The position numbers and the translations under genes are program-made. From Streptantibioticus rubrisoli (GTDB lineage Bacteria; Actinomycetota; Actinomycetes; Streptomycetales; Streptomycetaceae), in assembly GCF_024436055.1 (NCBI RefSeq), contig NZ_JANFNH010000004.1, positions 62,001 through 126,000 of the forward strand: 64,000 nucleotides of DNA, in the 5' to 3' direction. The notes below the pieces were generated by a model, which saw nothing but the letters and a program-made list of their open reading frames with translations, searched no databases and was not told the DNA's origin. Shown in pieces: positions 30,877 to 37,531 of this stretch. Within the stretch, counting starts at the first letter, position 1, and each line of letters opens with the position of its first letter.

Positions 30877-32295
30877 GTGCAGGCTCACGACGGGATGTAC
30901 ATCGACGGCGAGTGGCGGCGCGCCGCGGGCCAGGACCGGATCGAGGTGGTCAACCCGGCTGACGAGACGCCCATCGCCTCGGTGCCGGCCGGTACCGCCG
31001 AGGACGTGGACAGCGCGGTGCGCGCCGCCCGTGCCGCCTTCCGAGGCTGGGCCGAGACACCGCCCGCCGAGCGTGCCGCCCGGATCGCCGCGCTCGCCGA
31101 ACGGCTCACCGCCCGGCGCGAGGAGATCGCCCGGACCGTGACCGCCGAACTCGGCGCACCGCACACCTTCAGCGGCAGGGTCCACACCGCCATGCCGATC
31201 TCGGTCGCCGCCTCCTACGCCCAACTGCTGGAGGGCTACGAGTTCACCGAGAAGGTCGGCAACTCCGTGGTCCACCACGAACCCGTGGGCGTCGTCGCGG
31301 CGATCACCCCGTGGAACTACCCGCTGCACCAGATCGTCGCCAAGGTGGTGCCCGCGCTGGCCGCCGGGTGCGCGGTCGTCCTCAAGCCCGCCGAGGACAC
31401 CCCGCTGGTGGCCCGGCTGTTCGCCGAGGCGGTGCACGAAGCGGGCTTCCCCGCGGGGGTGTTCAACCTGGTCACCGGGCTCGGCCCGGTCGCGGGCCAG
31501 GCGCTCGCCGAGCACGCGGGCGTGGACCTGGTCTCCTTCACCGGATCGACCGCCGTCGGCAAGCTGATCGCGGCCACCGCCGCCCGCTCGGTGAAGCGGG
31601 TGGCGCTGGAACTCGGCGGCAAGTCCGCCAACGTCATCCTGCCCGACGCCGACCTGGCCCGCGCGGTCAACATCGGCGTCGCCAACGTCATGGCCAACTC
31701 CGGCCAGACGTGCAGCGCCTGGACCCGGATGCTGGTCGACGCCGACCGCTACGAGGAGGCGGTCGAGTTGGCCAGGGCCGCGGTCGCCAAGTACGTACCC
31801 GGTGACCCCACCGACCCGGACACCCGGCTCGGCCCCCTGGTCAGCGCCGCACAACGGGAGCGGGTGCGCGGCTACATCGCCAGCGGTCTGGCACAGGGCG
31901 CGCGGCTGGTGGCGGGTGGCCCCGAGGCGCCGGAGGGCAGCGAGCGCGGGTACTACGTCCGGCCGACCGTGTTCGCCGATGTGACACCGCAGATGACCAT
32001 CGCCCAGGAGGAGATCTTCGGGCCGGTGCTGTCGATCATGCGGTACGAGAACGAGGAGCACGCCCTGGAGATCGCCAACGGCACGGTCTACGGCCTGGCC
32101 GGGGCGGTGTGGTCGCAGGACGAGGCGGCGGCGGTGGCGTTCGCCCGGCGGATGGAGACCGGCCAGGTGGACATCAACGGCGGCCGGTTCAACCCCCTGG
32201 CGCCGTTCGGCGGTTACAAGCAGTCCGGCGTCGGACGGGAACTCGGCGCCCACGGGCTGGCGGAGTTCCTCCAGACCAAGTCCCTGCAGTTCTGA
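30877..32295 (+). CDS. NAD(P)-dependent aldehyde dehydrogenase
   Basis: A 472-residue aldehyde dehydrogenase oxidising an aldehyde to the acid. Visible motifs are the cofactor region [19 protein letters not shown], the general base E245 in [10 protein letters not shown], catalytic C279 in NSGQTCSAW, and the C-terminal FGPVLSIM and [10 protein letters not shown]. The GTG start has GGAAGGAC upstream. It is followed 31 bp later by a zinc alcohol dehydrogenase, so an alcohol to aldehyde to acid conversion is likely. The promoter carries an AACTAGC-type operator shared with the TetR/acyl-CoA dehydrogenase pair. Confidence 0.93.
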   Translation: MQAHDGMYIDGEWRRAAGQDRIEVVNPADETPIASVPAGTAEDVDSAVRAARAAFRGWAETPPAERAARIAALAERLTARREEIARTVTAELGAPHTFSGRVHTAMPISVAASYAQLLEGYEFTEKVGNSVVHHEPVGVVAAITPWNYPLHQIVAKVVPALAAGCAVVLKPAEDTPLVARLFAEAVHEAGFPAGVFNLVTGLGPVAGQALAEHAGVDLVSFTGSTAVGKLIAATAARSVKRVALELGGKSANVILPDADLARAVNIGVANVMANSGQTCSAWTRMLVDADRYEEAVELARAAVAKYVPGDPTDPDTRLGPLVSAAQRERVRGYIASGLAQGARLVAGGPEAPEGSERGYYVRPTVFADVTPQMTIAQEEIFGPVLSIMRYENEEHALEIANGTVYGLAGAVWSQDEAAAVAFARRMETGQVDINGGRFNPLAPFGGYKQSGVGRELGAHGLAEFLQTKSLQF

Positions 32296-32326
32296 TCATC
32301 CGTCGTCGCGTTCGTTAGGAGAGACC

Positions 32327-33409
32327 GTGGTCCGCGCCGCCGTACTGCCCGCCGTGGGTGCGCCGTTGGAGATCGTCGAGATCGGCCTGCCGGATCCCGG
32401 CCCCGGTCAGGTCAGGGTCCGGCTCGCCGCCGCCGGGGTGTGCCACTCCGATCTGTCGCTGGCCAACGGGACGTTGCGGCAACCCGTTCCCGCGGTGCTC
32501 GGACACGAGGGCGCGGGCACGGTCACCGCGGTGGGCGAGGACGTCGCCGGTGTCGCGGTGGGGGACCGGGTGGTGCTCAACTGGGCGCCGTCCTGCGGCG
32601 GTTGCCACTTCTGCGGGCTGGGCGAGCCCTGGCTGTGCGCCAACGCCGCGGCGGGTGCGGCGGCTCCGTACGCGGTGTGCGCGGCGGACGGCGCCGAGCT
32701 GTACCCGGGGCTGGGCACCGCCGTCTTCGCCGAGGAGACGGTGGTCGCCGCGGGCGCGGTGCTGCCGCTGCCGGACGGGGTGCCGCTGACCGAGGCCGCG
32801 TTGCTGGGGTGCGCGGTGCTCACCGGGTACGGCGCGGTGCACCACGCCACCCGGTTGCGGGCGGGGGAGACGGTCGCCGTGTTCGGCGTCGGCGGGGTGG
32901 GGCTCGCGGTGCTCCAGTCGGCCAGGATCGCCGGGGCCGGTGCGGTGATCGCCGTCGATGTCGCCCCGGGCAAGGAGGAGTTGGCGCGCGCCGCGGGTGC
33001 CACCGACTTCGTGCTCGCCGCCGATGACACCGCCAAGCGGATCCGCCAGCTCACCGGCGGGTACGGGGCCGACGCCGCGATCGAGTGCGTCGGGCGCGCC
33101 GACACCATCCGTACCGCCTGGTCCGCCACCCGGCGCGGCGGCCGGACGACGGTGGTCGGCATCGGCGGCAAGGAGCAGCAGGTCACCTTCAGCGCCCTGG
33201 AGATCTTCCACTTCGCCCGCACCCTGACCGGTTGCGTCTACGGCAACAGCGATCCGGCCAGGGACCTCCCGGTCCTCGCCGAACATGTCCGTACCGGCGG
33301 ACTCGACCTGTCCGCGATGGTGACCGACCGGATCGGCCTGGACGGGATCCCCGAGGCGTTCGACGCGATGCTCCAGGGCCGCGGCGGGCGCGCGCTGGTG
33401 GTCTTCTAG
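32327..33409 (+). CDS. Zinc-dependent alcohol dehydrogenase (MDR family)
   Basis: A 360-residue class III-like medium-chain dehydrogenase. Catalytic zinc ligands are C39 (GVCHSD), H60 (LGHEGAG) and later Cys in LGCAVLTGYG. The structural zinc site is C90, C93, C96, C104. The Rossmann motif VFGVGGVGLAVLQ is intact. The GTG start has TTAGGAGAG correctly placed. It forms an operon with the upstream aldehyde dehydrogenase, and the specific alcohol is unknown. It is convergent with the tetR gene, with a dispersed repeat copy filling the gap. Confidence 0.93.
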   Translation: MVRAAVLPAVGAPLEIVEIGLPDPGPGQVRVRLAAAGVCHSDLSLANGTLRQPVPAVLGHEGAGTVTAVGEDVAGVAVGDRVVLNWAPSCGGCHFCGLGEPWLCANAAAGAAAPYAVCAADGAELYPGLGTAVFAEETVVAAGAVLPLPDGVPLTEAALLGCAVLTGYGAVHHATRLRAGETVAVFGVGGVGLAVLQSARIAGAGAVIAVDVAPGKEELARAAGATDFVLAADDTAKRIRQLTGGYGADAAIECVGRADTIRTAWSATRRGGRTTVVGIGGKEQQVTFSALEIFHFARTLTGCVYGNSDPARDLPVLAEHVRTGGLDLSAMVTDRIGLDGIPEAFDAMLQGRGGRALVVF

Positions 33410-33410
33410 A

Positions 33411-33507
33411 CGCTGGCGGCGCCCCGAAAGGGCGCGCAGGACTGCGCGGTCGGCCACAATGGCGCCGCAGCCGATCGACGGAATGTCGCCGTACCCCCGG
33501 CGGAGCG
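33411..33507 (+). repeat. Dispersed Streptomyces repeat, copy B (diverged)
   Basis: This 97-bp segment fills the gap between the convergent ADH and tetR genes. It shares the ordered blocks GCGCCCCGAAAGGGCGC, ACTGCGCGGTCGGCCACAATG and CGGCGGAGCG with copies A and C, but is shorter and diverged. The GCGCCC/GGGCGC hairpin may act as a terminator here. Confidence 0.65.
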
Positions 33508-33508
33508 C

Positions 33509-34141
33509 TCAGCGGAGCCGCTCGTACTGCAGGGCCAGGCCGTCCACGAGGGCGCGCAGGCCCGCCTCGAACGCGCCCTCGTCCACGCGGCGTTGGTGCT
33601 CCGGAAGCAGATGGGCCTGGCCGAGGTGCGGATAGTCGGCCGGGTCGTAGGCGGTCGGATCGTCCACGAACCCCCGGGCGAAGGAGCCGAGCGCCGATCC
33701 GGCGACGAAGTACCGCATCATCGCGCCGATCCGGGTGGCGTGCGCGGGCGGCCAGCCCGCGGCCACCATGCCGCCGAACACCGCGTCGGCCAGCCGCAGT
33801 CCGGCCGGTCGGCGGCCGGGCCCCTGGGCCAGGAACGGCACGATGTGCGGATGCGCGGCCAGCGCCGCGCGGTACGACCGCGCCCAGCGCACGAGAGCGT
33901 CCGGCCAGGGCGTGCCGTCGTCGAACATCGACAGGTCCACCTGGGCGACGACGGTGTCCGCGACCGCGTCCAGGATCTCGTCCTTGGTGCGGAAGTGGTT
34001 GTACAACGACGGCCCGCTGACGCCGAGTTCGGCGGCGAGCCGCCGGGTGGAGACCGTCTGCAGCCCTTCCGCGTCCACCAGCGCCAGCGCCGTGGCGACG
34101 ATGCGCTCTCGGCTGAGCAGGGGCTTGCGGGGGCGTGCCAT
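33509..34141 (-). CDS. TetR-family regulator of the ALDH/ADH/ACAD genes
   Basis: A 210-residue TetR protein. The HTH region (about 10-55) contains SRERIVATALALVDAEGLQTVSTRR and SGPSLYNHFRTKDEIL, given in parts. The C-terminal domain resembles the TetR_C_1 subgroup. The start is ATG 34141 (MARPRKPLLS). It is divergent from the acyl-CoA dehydrogenase gene, and the AACTAGC-type palindrome at 34170-34186 lies between. The same motif upstream of the aldehyde dehydrogenase suggests that this protein controls both units. Confidence 0.88.
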   Translation of the reverse strand: MARPRKPLLSRERIVATALALVDAEGLQTVSTRRLAAELGVSGPSLYNHFRTKDEILDAVADTVVAQVDLSMFDDGTPWPDALVRWARSYRAALAAHPHIVPFLAQGPGRRPAGLRLADAVFGGMVAAGWPPAHATRIGAMMRYFVAGSALGSFARGFVDDPTAYDPADYPHLGQAHLLPEHQRRVDEGAFEAGLRALVDGLALQYERLR

Positions 34142-34169
34142 GCGGCACATAGTAGAGGCCGCCATGGAA

Positions 34170-34186
34170 AACTAGCAGCGCTAATT
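34170..34186. promoter_or_regulatory. AACTAGC-type TetR operator, tetR/acyl-CoA dehydrogenase
   Basis: AACTAGCAGCGCTAATT is an inverted repeat that matches the site at 30817-30833 at 14 of 17 positions. It is 28 bp from the tetR start and 15 bp from the acyl-CoA dehydrogenase start, so it can control both. Confidence 0.7.
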
Positions 34187-34201
34187 TATGAGGGGTGCGC
34201 C

Positions 34202-35353
34202 GTGGACCTTGAGCTGAACGAGGAGCAGGCCGCGGTTCGGCAGCTCGCCAGGGACTTCGTGGAGCGCGAGGTCACCCCTTACGCGGCGGCCTGGGACCGC
34301 GCGGAGCGGGTGGACCGCGGGATCGTCAAGAAGCTGGGGGACCTGGGCTTCCTCGGCATGACGATCCCGGAGCAGTACGGCGGTTCGGGCGGCGACCACC
34401 TCGCGTACTGCCTGGTCACCGAGGAGTTGGGGCGCGGTGACTCCTCGGTGCGCGGGATCGTCTCGGTCTCGCTGGGCCTGGTGGCCAAGTCCGTCGCGGC
34501 GTGGGGGAGTGAGGAGCAGAAGCGGCAGTGGCTGCCCCGACTGTGCTCCGGTGCGGCGGTCGGCTGCTTCGGCCTCACCGAGCCGGGCACCGGCTCGGAC
34601 GCGGCCAACCTCACCACCAGGGCGGTACGGGACGGTGACGGCTATGCCGTGACCGGCGGCAAGATGTTCATCACCAACGGGACGTGGGCGGACGTGGTCC
34701 TGGTCTTCGCCCGTACCGGCGCGCAGCCCGGGCACAAGGGAATCAGCGCGTTCCTGGTGCCCACCGACACCCCCGGTGTGGAACGCCGGGAGGTGCACGG
34801 CAAGTTGGGGCTGCGCGGCCAGGCGACCGCGGAGATCGTGTTCGACGGTGCCCGGGTGCCCGCCAGCGCGATGCTGGGCCCCGAGGGCAAGGGGTTCGCG
34901 GTCGCCATGTCCGCGCTCGCCAAGGGGCGGATGTCGGTGGCGGCCGGGTGCGTGGGGATCGCGCAGGCCTGCCTGGACGCGGCGGTGGCGTACGCGGGGC
35001 AGCGTGAGCAGTTCGGCGCGCCGATCGCCCAGCACCAGTTGGTGCAGGAGCTGATCGCCGACATCGCCGTGGACGTGGCCGCCGCCCGCCTGCTGACCTG
35101 GCAGGTGGCCGACCACATCGACCGCGGCCTGCCGTTCGCCACCCAGTCCTCGATCGCCAAGCTGCACGCCAGCGAGGCGGCGGTGCGCTGCGCCAACAAC
35201 GCCCTCCAGGTCTTCGGCGGCTACGGCTACATCGACGAGTACCCGGTCGGCAAACTCCTGCGCGACGCACGGGTGATGACCCTCTACGAGGGCACCACCC
35301 AGATCCACAAGCTCCTGATAGGCCGTGCTCTGACGGGCGTGTCGGCCTTCTAG
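34202..35353 (+). CDS. Acyl-CoA dehydrogenase
   Basis: A 383-residue FAD enzyme introducing the alpha,beta double bond into an acyl-CoA. The signatures are present: CFGLTEPGTGSDAA, the FAD/ETF-side stretch AKGRMSVAAGCVGIAQ, QVFGGYGYIDEYPVGKLLRDARV given in part as FGGYGYIDEYPV, and catalytic E363 in YEGTTQIHKL as in short-chain enzymes. The start is GTG 34202. A palindromic operator lies only 15 bp upstream, so the leader is short. It is divergent from its likely regulator. Substrate class is short or branched acyl-CoA by similarity, not proven. Confidence 0.93.
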   Translation: MDLELNEEQAAVRQLARDFVEREVTPYAAAWDRAERVDRGIVKKLGDLGFLGMTIPEQYGGSGGDHLAYCLVTEELGRGDSSVRGIVSVSLGLVAKSVAAWGSEEQKRQWLPRLCSGAAVGCFGLTEPGTGSDAANLTTRAVRDGDGYAVTGGKMFITNGTWADVVLVFARTGAQPGHKGISAFLVPTDTPGVERREVHGKLGLRGQATAEIVFDGARVPASAMLGPEGKGFAVAMSALAKGRMSVAAGCVGIAQACLDAAVAYAGQREQFGAPIAQHQLVQELIADIAVDVAAARLLTWQVADHIDRGLPFATQSSIAKLHASEAAVRCANNALQVFGGYGYIDEYPVGKLLRDARVMTLYEGTTQIHKLLIGRALTGVSAF

Positions 35354-35378
35354 GCACGGGCCGGTAGCGCCGGGTCCG

Positions 35379-35990
35379 CTACCCGGGGCGGACCATGCGC
35401 AGCACAAGGTCGGCGTACAACTCGCCGATCTGGTCGGGGGTGCGGCGGCCGTCCGGGTTGAACCAGCGGGCCACGTCGATGCACAGGGACAGCACCGCGA
35501 GCGTGGTGCCGGAGACGTCGGGGACGTCGAAGTCGCCGGAGCGCACGCCGTCCTCGATGATCGAGCGCATCGTCGCCTCGCTGCGCCGACGCAGTTCGAC
35601 GATCTCCGCGTAGTGCTCCGGGCCGAGCGCGCCCAACTCGTACTGGACCACCCGGCCGGTGGTGTGGTGCTCGGCGTGCCAGCGGACGAAGGAGCGCACC
35701 GCGGTGCGCAGCCGGCCGGCCGGGGTACCACCGCCCTCGGCGGCCTGCCGGAGCAGGGTGAGGGAGCGGCGGTGACCCACGCCGCTGATCTGGTAGAGCA
35801 GTTCTTCCTTGGTCTTGTAGTGGATGTAGAGCGCGGCCGGGCTCATCCCGGCGCGCCCGGCGATGTCGCGCGTCGTCGTGGCGTGGTACCCCCGCTCGGC
35901 GAAGGCCTCCACCGCGGCAACCACCAGCCGTCTCGCCGCATCCGGGGTGATGTCACCCCACACCTCGGTCTCCATCGCCTGAGCATCCAT
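35379..35990 (-). CDS. TetR-family regulator (KstR2-like)
   Basis: A 203-residue TetR protein with the HTH stretch GYHATTTRDIAGRAGMSPAA then LYIHYKTKEELLYQISG, much like KstR2 and related regulators of cholesterol-ring and propionate-type catabolism (from memory). A TGAGCAACCGCTTAG site lies 22 bp upstream of its ATG, and the matching TGAGCAAGCGCTTAG is upstream of the MaoC gene transcribed in the same direction. It is convergent with the acyl-CoA dehydrogenase gene. An ATG at 35975 is an alternative start. Confidence 0.87.
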   Translation of the reverse strand: MDAQAMETEVWGDITPDAARRLVVAAVEAFAERGYHATTTRDIAGRAGMSPAALYIHYKTKEELLYQISGVGHRRSLTLLRQAAEGGGTPAGRLRTAVRSFVRWHAEHHTTGRVVQYELGALGPEHYAEIVELRRRSEATMRSIIEDGVRSGDFDVPDVSGTTLAVLSLCIDVARWFNPDGRRTPDQIGELYADLVLRMVRPG

Positions 35991-36011
35991 GCGGACACCT
36001 TACCGCCACCC

Positions 36012-36026
36012 TGAGCAACCGCTTAG
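36012..36026. promoter_or_regulatory. KstR2-like operator upstream of tetR
   Basis: TGAGCAACCGCTTAG differs at one base from the site before the MaoC gene (36559-36573, other strand). It lies between the MaoC stop and the tetR start. Confidence 0.6.
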
Positions 36027-36055
36027 CCGCCTGCCGCCGGGTGGCCCCGGGCGCC

Positions 36056-36517
36056 TCACAGGTAGAACCGGGCCACCGTCTCCGCCACGCACACCGGCCT
36101 GTCCCCGCCCTCCCGCTCGATGGTCACCCGGGTGACCAGTTGCACCCCGTCCGCCACCTCGCTCACCTCGGCGATCACCGCGGACGCCCGCAGCCGTGAG
36201 CCGACCGGCACGGGAGCGGGGAAACGCACCTTGTTCACACCGTAGTTGACCCCCATCCGCACCCCCTCGACCCGCATCAGCTCCGGCATCAGCGAGGGGA
36301 TCAGGGAGAGCGTCAGGTACCCGTGCGCGATGGTGCTGCCGAACGGACCCCGCGCGGCCTTCTCCGGGTCGACATGGATCCACTGGTGGTCGCCGGTCGC
36401 CTCCGCGAACAGATCGATCCGCTTCTGGTCGATCTCGATCCACGGCGAGTGGCCGAGCTCCTCCCCGACGGCCGCCCGCAGTTCGTCGACCGACGTGAAG
36501 ACCCTGGCCTGCGACAT
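36056..36517 (-). CDS. MaoC-family (R)-specific enoyl-CoA hydratase
   Basis: A 153-residue hot-dog-fold hydratase. It carries the catalytic motif AEATGDHQWIHVDPEKA with D43 and H48, then the hydratase-2 loop GPFGSTIAHGYLTLSLIP. It hydrates trans-2-enoyl-CoA to the (R)-3-hydroxyacyl-CoA in beta-oxidation-like routes. The ATG has GGGAGG upstream. The promoter holds a TGAGCAAGCGCTTAG palindrome shared with the downstream tetR gene, so the two probably form one regulatory unit. Confidence 0.93.
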   Translation of the reverse strand: MSQARVFTSVDELRAAVGEELGHSPWIEIDQKRIDLFAEATGDHQWIHVDPEKAARGPFGSTIAHGYLTLSLIPSLMPELMRVEGVRMGVNYGVNKVRFPAPVPVGSRLRASAVIAEVSEVADGVQLVTRVTIEREGGDRPVCVAETVARFYL

Positions 36518-36558
36518 CTGTTGCCTCCCACATGCTTGGGTGCCGGAGCGATTGCTGT

Positions 36559-36573
36559 CTAAGCGCTTGCTCA
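36559..36573. promoter_or_regulatory. KstR2-like operator upstream of the MaoC gene
   Basis: On the minus strand the site reads TGAGCAAGCGCTTAG, centred on the perfect palindrome AAGCGCTT. It fits the recalled KstR2 pattern ANCAAGNNCTTGNT at most defined positions. It is 41 bp upstream of the MaoC start. Confidence 0.6.
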
Positions 36574-36701
36574 GCATGGTTCGCCGGAGGCCGCGTGTCA
36601 ACGTGGCCGAAGTGTTCGCTCGCCGCCGCGATGCAGACCCGCCCGCGACGGCGAGACGGCTCAACAGCGGCGGCCCGCACCGGCCGCGCCCGACTGCGGG
36701 C

Positions 36702-37313
36702 TCACCGCACCGCGTACCGGCTCTCCCACGCGGCGGCCCGGGCCGCCGCGAGAGCCTCGGCGGACAGCACCGGCACCGGCACCACGATGCCGCACTCCGT
36801 GCACACCGGCCCCGCGGCCGGATCGTGGCGCAACCCTTCCCGCCACACGATGCGCGTGGCACCGCAGACCGGGCAGCAGTCGCCGGGCGCCGAGTCGAGG
36901 GCGGTGATCAGTCGGCGCAGCACCTCGGCGAGCCGCCCCGTCGGATGGACGGCCGGATCGTCGCACCACGCGACGCCGTTGCCGCCCCAGGTGCGGCGGT
37001 GCCAGTCGTCAAGGCTGGTGGGACGGCGAATGCCGTCGTGCTTCTCACGCTTGCGACGGGCGGCGAACTGCGCCTCGTAGGCCAGCCATACCGCCCGCGC
37101 CTCCTCCAACTCCTCCAGTGCCGCCATCAGTTGTGTTTGGCGCGGATGTCGGTCGTCCGGCGCGAATCCGGCGCGCAGGCACAGGTGGTGCCAGGTCGCC
37201 CGGTGGCCGTACGGTGCGAAGCGCTCCAGGCACCGGCGTAGTGAGGTGCGTTGCTCGGCGTCTATCAGACGGGGGTCGCGTACCCGTCTCGCGAGACTGC
37301 GGAACCCGGCCAT
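36702..37313 (-). CDS. Hypothetical protein with C-terminal zinc ribbon
   Basis: A 203-residue protein. The N-terminal part (1-95) is Arg-rich and helical. The C-terminal part contains CCPVCGATRIVW and, about 20 residues later, VCTECGIVV, so two CxxC knuckles probably bind zinc. No catalytic motif is recognisable. The ATG has GGAGGTGG upstream, and codon use is typical, so it is a real gene. It could be a nucleic-acid-binding protein. It stands alone between the MaoC gene and the penicillin acylase gene. Confidence 0.75.
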   Translation of the reverse strand: MAGFRSLARRVRDPRLIDAEQRTSLRRCLERFAPYGHRATWHHLCLRAGFAPDDRHPRQTQLMAALEELEEARAVWLAYEAQFAARRKREKHDGIRRPTSLDDWHRRTWGGNGVAWCDDPAVHPTGRLAEVLRRLITALDSAPGDCCPVCGATRIVWREGLRHDPAAGPVCTECGIVVPVPVLSAEALAAARAAAWESRYAVR

Positions 37314-37335
37314 CTCGTACCACCTCCGTCACAGT

Positions 37336-37353
37336 GGACCACAGCGGACCACA
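37336..37353. repeat. Direct repeat GGACCACA x2 upstream of the penicillin acylase gene
   Basis: Two copies of GGACCACA start 10 bp apart (37336 and 37346), one helical turn. They sit in the divergent region between the zinc-ribbon gene and the acylase gene. They may be an activator site, but may equally be chance. Confidence 0.35.
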
Positions 37354-37531
37354 TCACCTCGTGGCGCTATGGAATGGACGTACCGGCCCTTCGATCGGCT
37401 CCCGGCGTGAAGGAGTTGTGGAGACGAGGGCCGTAGATCCAGCCGAGATCGCAGACATGACGGCGGCTCATCTTCCCGCATAGCCCTACCGACGGTAACG
37501 TCCGTCGCATTCCCCCCAGGGAGGAGCAGGA

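Noticed and set aside
30790-32253. 487-residue open frame antisense to the aldehyde dehydrogenase gene
   Set aside because: The plus-strand ALDH has all catalytic motifs and a ribosome-binding site. The antisense product is low-complexity, rich in Gly, Arg and His.
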